From: Bacteroidota bacterium
GTDB taxonomy: Bacteria > Bacteroidota > Bacteroidia > Bacteroidales > VadinHA17
Length of the DNA: 9,318 nucleotides
NCBI GenBank assembly: GCA_015222065.1
Contig: JADFUQ010000135.1
Location: forward strand, 1-9,318
Direction: 5' to 3'
A program made the position numbers and the translations under genes. The notes under the pieces were generated by a model, which was not told the origin of the DNA, did not search any database, and saw nothing but the letters and a program-made list of their open reading frames with translations. Positions 1 to 6,700 of this stretch are shown here, piece after piece; positions within the stretch are counted from its first letter, which is position 1, and the number at the start of each line of letters is the position of its first letter.

Positions 1-93
1 AGGATATTCCTGTTTATTATGATCGGTAGCTCGGCAGAGGATACCTGTGTCAATAAAGCTTTTATTTTATATGGAAACAAAAAGGCGCGATAA
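1..93 (+). CDS. C-terminal end of a probable GH3 family glycosidase (5' part outside the window)
   Basis: Reading from base 1, thirty codons run to a TAA at 91-93. The peptide contains FIMIGSSAED followed by an FIL segment. This resembles the end of the fibronectin-III-like domain that closes many GH3 beta-glucosidases and beta-xylosidases, whose usual ending is GEF-I-MIGSSS-DIRL---F-L. Codons 16-36 match 18 of 21 bases with the second GH3-like remnant at 6862-6882. The stop is followed by one A and then the ATG of the esterase gene (TAA-A-ATG), so the two are probably translationally coupled in one operon. The enzyme would hydrolyse beta-linked glucose or xylose in the periplasm or at the surface, but no catalytic part is in view and specificity cannot be told. 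The residues just before the motif lack the usual Gly-Glu-Phe, so a diverged or damaged gene is possible. Confidence 0.5.
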   Translation, partial: RIFLFIMIGSSAEDTCVNKAFILYGNKKAR

Positions 94-94
94 A

Positions 95-2251
95 ATGAAA
101 AGAAAATTAAAAATTTGGAGTAAAGTCTGTGCTATATTGGTGGCATTGATGATCTTTAATATCGGTTGTACTTTAGTTAGAAAAGAAGACAAGGTGGTAC
201 ATCCAAAGATACCGAATCCAATTCCGGCCACCAATGACCTGCGGTCAATGCTGACCGATCACCTTATCGACCGCAGTTTAAAAAGTCTGAGTGATGCAGA
301 TGTGAGAAGGGAAAGGGCGTTTCACCAGGGCGATTGGGAAGCTTATTGTGAATCTGTTCGGCAACATATCAGGGAATCTTTTGGTGATATGCCGTTCGGA
401 AAAGATGGTGGCCATCTGAACACTCGCCTTGTCAGCACATATGAGACTCAACATTGCCGGATTGAGAACGTGCTTTTTGAATCTTTCCCGGGTTGGGAGG
501 TGAATGCTTCGGTATTTGTCCCGTATGGCGAGGGTCCGTTTCCCGCGGTGGTGATCCCGGTGGGACACAGTGGCAAGCAATACGGGAACTATCAGATTCC
601 CGCACAGGCCTTTGCCAAACTCGGTTATGTTGCCGTGCTTTTCGATCCGCCGGGTCAGGCTTCGGAAAAGAAACCCGGTAACAATCATTTCTATGATGGT
701 GTGCGCACGTTTCTGACAGGTTACTCTTCCCAGCGCTATTTTGTCCTTGATGCCTTGCGCTGCATTGACTATCTCGAAACCCGTGGGGATGTGGACATGG
801 ATCGTGGTGTGGGCATGACCGGAGTAAGCGGTGGCGGACAAACAACATTGTTCGCAACCCTTTTTGATTCACGGATCGCATGTCAGGGGCCGAGTTGCTG
901 TATTACCTCCATGGCTGATCATCCTGTGGGAGATGCATATGCTGCGTGTCCAGAGTCCTTATGGTCGGGTCGCATCGCAGCGGGAGTGGGCGAGATAGAC
1001 ATATTGCTTGCGGGCATTCCTACACCCACGCTTTACATGGCCGGGAAACAGGACGAGGTGTTCCTGATAGATTGGTCACGGGCATTGGCCCAAAGCGTGA
1101 GTGAGTGCTTTACAGAAGCGGGATATGAGGATCGTTTTCGCTTCTTCGAGGATGAAAGCGGGCATGCCTATACTCTGACTCAGGTGGAGCAATTTGTTTC
1201 CTTGATGAACCGTTGGGTGCGCGGGCAGCCGGAACGCACAGTGCCACACCTTGATCCTGATGAATTCACCATGCTCGATTATGAAATGCTTAAATGTTTT
1301 CCCGCACCGGAAGAGAATATGTTTACCCTGAACCGGACTATTTCACGTGATCTGCAATCTCACCGCGATCCGCAGCCTGAGAGAGAGGCCGTCCGGCAGG
1401 CTATACAGCGTGTGATAGGTACACCAACGTATAAAGGCAAATGGGAACAATCGGCACCGTTCCAACTATGGACCCAGAACTACCATGAGGTGCTGTTCAC
1501 TACGGAGCAGCTTGATATTCCGGCCACGCTGCTCAGACCGGTGGAAAGCTATTTGTCCGAAAATGGGAAATGGATCGTGTACATTGAGGAACTGGGGCGT
1601 CAAAAAGCATTGGAATCGTGGGGGTCAGCAGCGCAATTATCGCAGATGTTCGAGAGGGATACCAATGTTGTTCATCACACGGTTCTTGTGCCCGACTTGC
1701 CAGGATGGGGAAACAGCCTTCCGGCTTTGACTCCGTATGCACTGGTTGGCTGGGGTAGTATGGACCAGTTTACGGCGTATCTGTCCTGTGCCCTGGGAGA
1801 CGGAATCCTTGCTATACAGTCGCGCTGTACGGCGAACCTGGTTCAATACCTGATCCGGGAAAAAAACGTGGATCCCGGTAACATCATCCTGGTAGGACAT
1901 GGACTTGGAGGAGTGGTGGCTCTGTTAGCCGGTGCGGTATGCCAGGAAGAGATCGGAGGGATCGTCTGTTGGTCATCGCTTGCCGGTTTTCAATCTTTGG
2001 CGGAAGATGAAAACTATACCTGGCCATCGGCAGCTTTTTTACCGGATGCATTACGGTTTTTTGACCTTCCGGAGGTAGTTCGTGCATTGGATGCATGTAC
2101 GGTTCTGATATTGAATCCATTAGATGCTGGACAACGTTCATTATCCCCATCCGAAGCCTTGTCTCTTTTCTCCCCGGTAGGAGATAATGTCCGGATTGTG
2201 CCTCAATGTCAACCTGCGGATGCGCTGAAGCGAATTCAGGATATTAAATAA
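95..2251 (+). CDS. Two-domain alpha/beta-hydrolase, acetyl-xylan-esterase-like lipoprotein
   Basis: 718 residues from ATG 95. This start is chosen over the in-frame ATGs at 47 and 71 because it lies one base after the upstream stop and gives a proper signal peptide: MKRKLK, a hydrophobic run, then N-I-G-C with Cys25 as probable lipidation site. The N-terminal hydrolase domain (about 120-380) carries the nucleophile motif GVSGGG (Ser245), then GKQDEV (Asp320) and ESGHAY (His357), a complete Ser-Asp-His triad. Upstream lie FESFPGWEV and VGHSGKQYG, typical of bacterial acetyl-xylan-esterase-like hydrolases. A second hydrolase-like domain (about 470-718) has VGHGLGG, where Gly603 sits in the place of the catalytic Ser, so it is probably inactive. 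Inferred role: removing acetyl groups from a plant or algal polysaccharide so that the neighbouring glycosidases can act. Its 3' end is repeated at 4826-4969. Base composition looks richer in G+C than the next two genes. The exact ester substrate is unknown. Confidence 0.85.
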   Translation: MKRKLKIWSKVCAILVALMIFNIGCTLVRKEDKVVHPKIPNPIPATNDLRSMLTDHLIDRSLKSLSDADVRRERAFHQGDWEAYCESVRQHIRESFGDMPFGKDGGHLNTRLVSTYETQHCRIENVLFESFPGWEVNASVFVPYGEGPFPAVVIPVGHSGKQYGNYQIPAQAFAKLGYVAVLFDPPGQASEKKPGNNHFYDGVRTFLTGYSSQRYFVLDALRCIDYLETRGDVDMDRGVGMTGVSGGGQTTLFATLFDSRIACQGPSCCITSMADHPVGDAYAACPESLWSGRIAAGVGEIDILLAGIPTPTLYMAGKQDEVFLIDWSRALAQSVSECFTEAGYEDRFRFFEDESGHAYTLTQVEQFVSLMNRWVRGQPERTVPHLDPDEFTMLDYEMLKCFPAPEENMFTLNRTISRDLQSHRDPQPEREAVRQAIQRVIGTPTYKGKWEQSAPFQLWTQNYHEVLFTTEQLDIPATLLRPVESYLSENGKWIVYIEELGRQKALESWGSAAQLSQMFERDTNVVHHTVLVPDLPGWGNSLPALTPYALVGWGSMDQFTAYLSCALGDGILAIQSRCTANLVQYLIREKNVDPGNIILVGHGLGGVVALLAGAVCQEEIGGIVCWSSLAGFQSLAEDENYTWPSAAFLPDALRFFDLPEVVRALDACTVLILNPLDAGQRSLSPSEALSLFSPVGDNVRIVPQCQPADALKRIQDIK
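2120..2242 (+). repeat. Direct repeat copy 1: 3' end of the intact esterase gene
   Basis: These 41 codons align without gaps to 4826-4948. By hand count 104 of 123 bases and 34 of 41 residues are identical (LDAGQ, SEAL, LFSP, GDNVRI, PQCQPADA, RIQD shared). Nine differing codons are synonymous and seven are not, so the two sequences diverged while both were coding. The copies lie 2706 bp apart in the same orientation and bracket the fucosidase and beta-helix genes. Confidence 0.9.
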
Positions 2252-2276
2252 AAAATTAAAAATAAACAGATGAATT

Positions 2277-3767
2277 ATGAATAGCAATATCTTAAAAATC
2301 GTATACATTTTATTATTAGTCAATATTTTATTATCATGTACAAATAATAAGCAAATTGCTCCGCCAAAACCTTATGGAGTAATTCCGTCGGAAAGGCAGC
2401 TTCAATGGCATAATCTTGAGATCTATGCTTTTCTGCATTTTACCACCAATACTTTTACCGATAAAGAATGGGGCTTTGGCGATGAAAGTCCTGATGTTTT
2501 TAATCCAACCAACTTTGATGCGGAGCAAATTATTGGGACATTGTCAAAAGCAGGCTTTAAAGGAGCAATTCTGACCGCAAAGCATCACGATGGATTTTGC
2601 CTCTGGCCCTCTGAATATACACAACACTCTGTACTTAATTCTAAATGGAGAAACGGAAAAGGAGATGTTGTTAAAGAAATATCCGATGCTTGCAAAAAAT
2701 ATGATATAAAGTTTGGAATATACCTTTCTCCATGGGACAGGAACCATGCCGAATACGGTAACTCCCTGTATATCTCTTATTATAGAAACCAGTTGACGGA
2801 GTTGATGACAAACTATGGAGATATATTTGAAGTATGGTTTGACGGAGCAAATGGCGGAGATGGATATTATGGCGGAACCAACGAAAACAGGTTTATTGAT
2901 CGTGCCAATTATTATGCCTGGGATACGACAATGGCAATTGTGAGGAAGTATCAACCCGGGGCTTGTATGTTCAGTGATGCCGGCCCTGATATCCGCTGGG
3001 TCGGAAATGAACACGGGCATGCCAAGGATTCCTGTTGGGCTACTTACACACCTATACCCAATAAAGGATTTACTAAGGCTTATGCCGGTACCTGCAAATA
3101 CTGGATTGGTGAGACCGGAACCATGAACGGTGAATTTTGGATACCTGCCGAAACCGATGTTTCCATTCGCCCCGGATGGTTTTACCATGAACAAGAAGAT
3201 GAAAAGGTAAAGTCACTTGAACAACTATTGGACATCTATTTCCACTCGGTTGGAAATGGAACCTCATTGAATCTGAATATCCCTCCTGACAGAACAGGAC
3301 AGATACATGAGACAGATTCTATCCGGCTTATAGAATTCAAAGAGTATCTGGATAAAGCATATTCAAAAGATCTGCTAAAAGGTTGCACGGTTAAGGCCAG
3401 TAATGTTCGAGGCAGAAAGTATCAGCCAGTGAATCTCATAGATGATGATCCAGCCACATATTGGGCAACAGATGATCAGGAGAAAAGTGCAACAGTTGAA
3501 TTTCAGTTGGATGAGCCTAAAACATTTAATTGTATGATACTTCAGGAGTATATCCGCTTAGGCCAGCGCGTAACGGACTTTTCCATAGATATTTTTGAGG
3601 ATGAACAATGGAAAGAAGTTGCAAACGGTTCCACCATTGGCTATAAGAAAATCATCCGTTTTGATTACTGCACCACAGATATGATTAGGTTGAAAATCAA
3701 AAATGCATTAGGCTGCCCAGTGGTTTCAAAGATAGCTGCATTTGAAATACCAATGATAAATGAGTAA
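2277..3767 (+). CDS. GH29 alpha-L-fucosidase (subfamily-B-like) with C-terminal F5/8C discoidin domain, lipoprotein
   Basis: 496 residues. Cleaves terminal alpha-L-fucose with retention of configuration. The signal peptide ends in L-L-S-C (Cys21), a good lipobox, so it is probably anchored in the membrane and faces the periplasm or outside. The GH29 barrel (about 35-360) shows LHFTTNTFTDKEWG with His54, TAKHHDGFCLW with His103-His104, and EVWFDGANGG with Asp189 as the expected nucleophile. The later SIRPGWFYH and LNLNIPPDR match the B branch of GH29, known for alpha-1,3/1,4-linked fucose on branched sugars. Residues about 369-495 form a discoidin/CBM32-like domain (LIDDDPATYWATDD), a likely sugar-binding module. 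It starts 25 AT-rich bases after the esterase stop with no clear Shine-Dalgarno, probably in the same operon. It is more AT-rich than the esterase. The subfamily call is from motifs only. Confidence 0.9.
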   Translation: MNSNILKIVYILLLVNILLSCTNNKQIAPPKPYGVIPSERQLQWHNLEIYAFLHFTTNTFTDKEWGFGDESPDVFNPTNFDAEQIIGTLSKAGFKGAILTAKHHDGFCLWPSEYTQHSVLNSKWRNGKGDVVKEISDACKKYDIKFGIYLSPWDRNHAEYGNSLYISYYRNQLTELMTNYGDIFEVWFDGANGGDGYYGGTNENRFIDRANYYAWDTTMAIVRKYQPGACMFSDAGPDIRWVGNEHGHAKDSCWATYTPIPNKGFTKAYAGTCKYWIGETGTMNGEFWIPAETDVSIRPGWFYHEQEDEKVKSLEQLLDIYFHSVGNGTSLNLNIPPDRTGQIHETDSIRLIEFKEYLDKAYSKDLLKGCTVKASNVRGRKYQPVNLIDDDPATYWATDDQEKSATVEFQLDEPKTFNCMILQEYIRLGQRVTDFSIDIFEDEQWKEVANGSTIGYKKIIRFDYCTTDMIRLKIKNALGCPVVSKIAAFEIPMINE

Positions 3768-3775
3768 AGAATTTT

Positions 3776-3814
3776 TGTGAACTACCCTGTGCCAATAGCA
3801 AAGAGTAGTTTACA
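3776..3814 (+). promoter_or_regulatory. Ten-base-pair dyad / hairpin between fucosidase and beta-helix genes
   Basis: TGTGAACTAC at 3776-3785 is complementary to GTAGTTTACA at 3805-3814, with nine Watson-Crick pairs and one G-U, around a 19-base loop. It lies 8 bases after the fucosidase stop and 8 bases before the beta-helix ATG, filling the 55-base gap. No T-run follows, so it is not a classical intrinsic terminator. It may be an mRNA stem setting the expression of the downstream gene, an attenuator, or an operator. Function is inference. Confidence 0.4.
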
Positions 3815-3822
3815 TCTTTAAA

Positions 3823-4785
3823 ATGAAAAATTTTATTAAAATATCAATTTTTGCCTTGGTTTATATTGCGGCAGCGAGCCAGGGAGAGGGCAATAAAGTC
3901 CCTTTAAAAAAGGATGGGCAGGTTTCCACTATAAATGCACTAAATTGCCCTGGAGTCATTGGGGATGAGTTTAATGATGACACAAAAGGCATCCAATCGC
4001 TTTTAGACGCAGGAGCATCGGCTATATACCTCCCGAAGTCCCCAAAGTATTACAAATTAACAAATACATTAAGGCTGCACTCAGGCCAGACAATAATTGC
4101 CGACCAAAATGCAGTCATAAAGCTGGCTGAAAGGGCGTGCAAGCACCTACTTACAAATGCCGACCTTCTTGCCCTAAATGCAGACGATGCTGGTATCTTT
4201 GAAATGAGCCGCGGCCCAATAACAGATATCCATGTTGATGGAATCTGGTCAAATAAAGGATATAGGGCTATTCGGCTGCTATCCTGTGGGTCGCCGATTG
4301 AAAAGGTGAAAATATCAAACATTTTTGGCAGTTACAAATTTAATGTTATTGCATTTACAAATTACAATGCACACCCAGGGGAGGAAGGTTCATTCAGCGA
4401 CATCTCAATTGAAAGGGTTTTCTGCTCAAAGTCAATTACAGGTTTAGAAAAGTCCTCCCAAATCTGGATTGAAGGCCCTTGCTATATTTCAAACATTACT
4501 ATCAGAGATTACCATAGGATAGAAGGGTTGGTTATGTCTGACGAAATTTCAATAGAGGCAGGAGTCGTCATTGATAATATATTGATAACAAATGCTAAAT
4601 TAGTCTACAAATGCAGTGGGAGTATCAATTTTTTGAATAATCATGGAAAGATAAATAACCTAACTATGAACAATATATTCTTTAAATACCAGCATGGCGA
4701 TATTGTCAACCGATTAATTAATAACAAAGGGTCAATATCTTTCTTAAATCAATGGAATATATCAGAAGATTTTCAAATACATTAA
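3823..4785 (+). CDS. Secreted right-handed beta-helix protein (pectate-lyase-fold), function unknown
   Basis: 320 residues. The N-terminus MKNFIKISIFALVYIAAAS looks like a type I signal peptide cut near residue 18-19, with no lipobox Cys. Residues 44-75 (GVIGDEFNDDTKGIQSLL... IYLP) match the opening of the Pectate_lyase_3 / GH28-type beta-helix, normally G-xGDG-tDDT-aiq... vyLP. The rest is repetitive short strands (ITDIHVDGIWS, IEKVKISNIFGS, FSDISIERVFCS, ISNITIRDY, INNLTMNNIFF), consistent with helix coils. I do not see the GH28 catalytic set (NTDG, DD, GHG), so lyase, hydrolase or pure binding cannot be told apart. No Shine-Dalgarno is visible. It is AT-rich compared with the genes around it and stops about 40 bases before the esterase remnant. 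It may therefore have been brought in with the recombination, or its C-terminus may have been shortened by it. Confidence 0.7.
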   Translation: MKNFIKISIFALVYIAAASQGEGNKVPLKKDGQVSTINALNCPGVIGDEFNDDTKGIQSLLDAGASAIYLPKSPKYYKLTNTLRLHSGQTIIADQNAVIKLAERACKHLLTNADLLALNADDAGIFEMSRGPITDIHVDGIWSNKGYRAIRLLSCGSPIEKVKISNIFGSYKFNVIAFTNYNAHPGEEGSFSDISIERVFCSKSITGLEKSSQIWIEGPCYISNITIRDYHRIEGLVMSDEISIEAGVVIDNILITNAKLVYKCSGSINFLNNHGKINNLTMNNIFFKYQHGDIVNRLINNKGSISFLNQWNISEDFQIH

Positions 4786-4825
4786 TATTGGTTGGATGTA
4801 AGCCTTATATGGTGGCGCTGAATAA

Positions 4826-4948
4826 TTAGATGCCGGGCAGCACTCGTTGTCCTCATCTGAAGCCTTGTTTCTTTTCTCCCCGACAGGAGATAATGTCCGG
4901 ATTATACCGCAATGTCAGCCTGCTGATGCGATGAGGCGAATTCAGGAT
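4826..4948 (+). repeat. Direct repeat copy 2: esterase 3' end
   Basis: This is the partner of 2120-2242, same orientation, about 85% identical over 123 bases with no gaps. It could serve as a substrate for homologous recombination that would remove the intervening 2.7 kb. Confidence 0.88.
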
Positions 4949-4969
4949 CTTATTGGAAATGGATCATAA
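4826..4969 (+). pseudogene. Severed 3' end of a second acetyl-esterase gene
   Basis: Forty-seven codons from TTA 4826 to TAA 4967-4969 reproduce the C-terminus of the esterase at 95-2251, with a short different tail (LIGNGS). An in-frame TAA lies directly upstream at 4823-4825. Weak similarity in another frame (GTGGCGCTGAAT at 4813-4824 against the codons for VLILN) suggests the homology goes a little further back with a one-base deletion. There is no start codon or ribosome site, and the catalytic domain is absent, so it cannot make an esterase. The surviving frame and mostly silent differences show it comes from a once working paralogue, not from a recent copying error. The beta-helix gene ends just before it and the second fucosidase begins 43 bases after it. 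Confidence 0.85.
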
Positions 4970-4999
4970 AGTAGGTGGACAAAATTATATCATGAAAAT

Positions 5000-5013
5000 A
5001 GGAGATTTAATCA
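5000..5013 (+). promoter_or_regulatory. Ribosome binding site leader AGGAGATTTAATCA of the second fucosidase
   Basis: AGGAG at 5000-5004 lies 8 bases before ATG 5013. It decides that start over the in-frame TTG 4953 and ATG 4992, neither of which has such a site. The same 14 bases stand before the GH35 gene at 6924-6937. The fucosidase at 2277 and the beta-helix gene at 3823 lack any comparable site. Confidence 0.75.
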
Positions 5014-6611
5014 TGTATAAAAAAACACAAATTTCACTTTTTATTGTTGGACTTATGTTTGGTAATTTATTTGCCCAAAACCACACTCCAATCATCTCTG
5101 ATGACTTCCCAGGTACCGGTACCACTAAACAGTGCGTGTCCAACCCCGACAGCATTATTATCCTACCGCTGGTCGATTTCGGCACAGTCCCGGACGGAGA
5201 TTTAATTATCAGGGTTATTGGAACAAATGGTTTGCTTGTGTCATCCTTTCGATCTGATGATTGGGATTGTTCGCAAACTACAAACGAGTATCCATATCAA
5301 GTTGACCCAGAGACTTGGGCGATGGCCCGCAAGCTGCTCGATTCGCAGGAAACGCCCAAGCTGCCCTTTCCAAATCCGCACCCGGACGCTCAGTGGTTTC
5401 CAAAAGCTGGCTTTGGTCTGTTCATGCACTGGGGCATTCACAGTGTCGCAGGCATACAACCGTCCTGGGCAATGATCAAGGATTACCCCTACGGCTATGT
5501 ACCCCAATATGAAGGGATGAAATACTATTCCCTGGCAAAGGAATTCAACCCGCAGAATTACGATCCTGACAAATGGATCAAAGCGGCAAAATACGCAGGT
5601 ATGACATACGCCGTGCTTACCACCAAACACCACGACGGCTATGCTCTCTGGCCGACAAAGTACGGTAACATGAGTACCCGACAATATATGAACGGACGCG
5701 ACCTGCTCAAACCTTATGTGGATGCTTGTCGTAGAAACGGTGTGAAGGTAGGATTCTACTTTTCCCCGGCGGATTGGCATTTCCCTGGCTATCCGATATC
5801 AGATTACAAATTCGATTACAATCTTCGCGGCAAACGTCCGCCAGTCACCGGCCACAAAAAGAATAGACAGAACTGGGAAAAGTTTTTTGCCTATACGATC
5901 GGCCAGCTTTATGAATTATTGACTTGTTACGGTAAAATCGATGTTTTGTGGTTTGACGGCATCAATTGGCCGGAAATTAAGGATCATCGTGGAGCACAGG
6001 TTTATGCGTGGATTCGCAGTCTTCAGCCCGGTATTGTCATCAATCCCCGCTGGGGGGATTATCTGGGAGATTTTCAGACGCCTGAGGTAGACCTGCCCGA
6101 TGGACCTCCCAAAGGCTGGTGGGAGAATTGCATCTCTATTTACGGACATTGGGGTTACAGCGCACTTGACCCCAAATGCAAAGACAATTTTTGGCCGACT
6201 GAAAAAGTCCTGGAACGACTGGTTAGAATACGTAGTTGGGGCGGCAACTTTTTGATGAATATTGGCCCTGCTCCTGACGGTACGATGCCGCCGCAGTTTT
6301 ATAACCTCACTAATGATCTGAGTTCCTGGCTTAGCCATAGCGGTGAAGCCCTACTGGATGTTGGCCCTTCACCCAATCAAGCCATGAGTAATGTTATGAT
6401 AACCAGCCGTGAAAAAACATGGTATCTGCATGTTCTGCCTGGTAACCAGGGCCCGATAGAGTTGAACATCACCGAAAAGCCGGTCTCGGCTAAACTGCTG
6501 CGAACCGGTGAAGATTTGCCCCTCCGAATTTCCGGCAATAAGCAAATCATTACACTTTCCGCTGATCAACGAGGCAGGTTTGATGATGTAATTATAGTTC
6601 GCTGGCCGTAA
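5013..6611 (+). CDS. GH29 alpha-L-fucosidase (A-like), secreted, with N-terminal extension
   Basis: 532 residues from ATG 5013, chosen for its AGGAG site and because it opens a clean signal peptide (MYKKTQISLF... NLFA|QN, cut after Ala21). Hydrolyses terminal alpha-L-fucose in the periplasm or outside. The barrel begins near 130: FGLFMHWG (His139), TTKHHDGYALWP (His206-His207), DVLWFDGINWP (Asp315, expected nucleophile), then NPRWGD, TPEVDLP, WWENCISIYGHWGY and NFLMNIGPAPDGT, the usual order of the A-type GH29 family. A beta-rich tail (about 455-532) follows. Residues 22-110 form an extension I do not recognise, with two cysteines (41 and 86). The gene differs strongly from the fucosidase at 2277, so the two probably take different linkages. 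It is preceded by an esterase scar and followed by a GH3 scar. Confidence 0.9.
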   Translation: MYKKTQISLFIVGLMFGNLFAQNHTPIISDDFPGTGTTKQCVSNPDSIIILPLVDFGTVPDGDLIIRVIGTNGLLVSSFRSDDWDCSQTTNEYPYQVDPETWAMARKLLDSQETPKLPFPNPHPDAQWFPKAGFGLFMHWGIHSVAGIQPSWAMIKDYPYGYVPQYEGMKYYSLAKEFNPQNYDPDKWIKAAKYAGMTYAVLTTKHHDGYALWPTKYGNMSTRQYMNGRDLLKPYVDACRRNGVKVGFYFSPADWHFPGYPISDYKFDYNLRGKRPPVTGHKKNRQNWEKFFAYTIGQLYELLTCYGKIDVLWFDGINWPEIKDHRGAQVYAWIRSLQPGIVINPRWGDYLGDFQTPEVDLPDGPPKGWWENCISIYGHWGYSALDPKCKDNFWPTEKVLERLVRIRSWGGNFLMNIGPAPDGTMPPQFYNLTNDLSSWLSHSGEALLDVGPSPNQAMSNVMITSREKTWYLHVLPGNQGPIELNITEKPVSAKLLRTGEDLPLRISGNKQIITLSADQRGRFDDVIIVRWP

Positions 6612-6642
6612 AGATCGATATCAGGTATCTTGCACAAATTCC

Positions 6643-6666
6643 CACACCGGAAGGATTTTCCGGGTG
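6643..6666 (+). terminator. Weak hairpin after the second fucosidase, possible terminator
   Basis: CACACCGGAA and TTCCGGGTG can pair (six plus three pairs around a bulged A) with a five-base loop, 31 bases after the fucosidase stop. No T-run follows, so it would be at most a weak terminator or an RNA 3'-end stabiliser. Confidence 0.3.
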
Positions 6667-6700
6667 ATCGATTAATACTATTAAAAGGAATGAATGAAAC

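Noticed and set aside
47..94. Earlier in-frame starts (ATG 47 and 71) for the esterase
   Set aside because: They overlap the end of the upstream GH3-like frame and would put a charged stretch before the signal peptide; ATG 95 follows the upstream stop by one base and gives a normal signal peptide.
278..841. Long antisense open frame opposite the esterase
   Set aside because: It lies fully over strongly supported coding sequence, has no ribosome site and no recognisable domain; the same holds for the overlapping frame to 881.
2544..3194. 216-codon antisense open frame opposite the first fucosidase
   Set aside because: It covers the conserved GH29 core on the other strand and shows no protein family signature.
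3823..4785. Calling the beta-helix protein a GH28 polygalacturonase
   Set aside because: Only the generic N-terminal fold signature is present; the catalytic Asp motifs of GH28 are absent.
4953..5012. Earlier in-frame starts TTG 4953 and ATG 4992 for the second fucosidase
   Set aside because: TTG 4953 lies inside the esterase remnant; neither has a ribosome site, and both bury the signal peptide that starts at 5013 behind AGGAG.
4786..5012. Insertion sequence or transposon end at the esterase scar
   Set aside because: No transposase frame, terminal inverted repeats or short target duplication seen; the similarity is to gene coding sequence only.
5241..5780. 179-codon antisense open frame opposite the second fucosidase
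   Set aside because: It mirrors GH29 catalytic motifs; a composition effect, as for 5916-6338.
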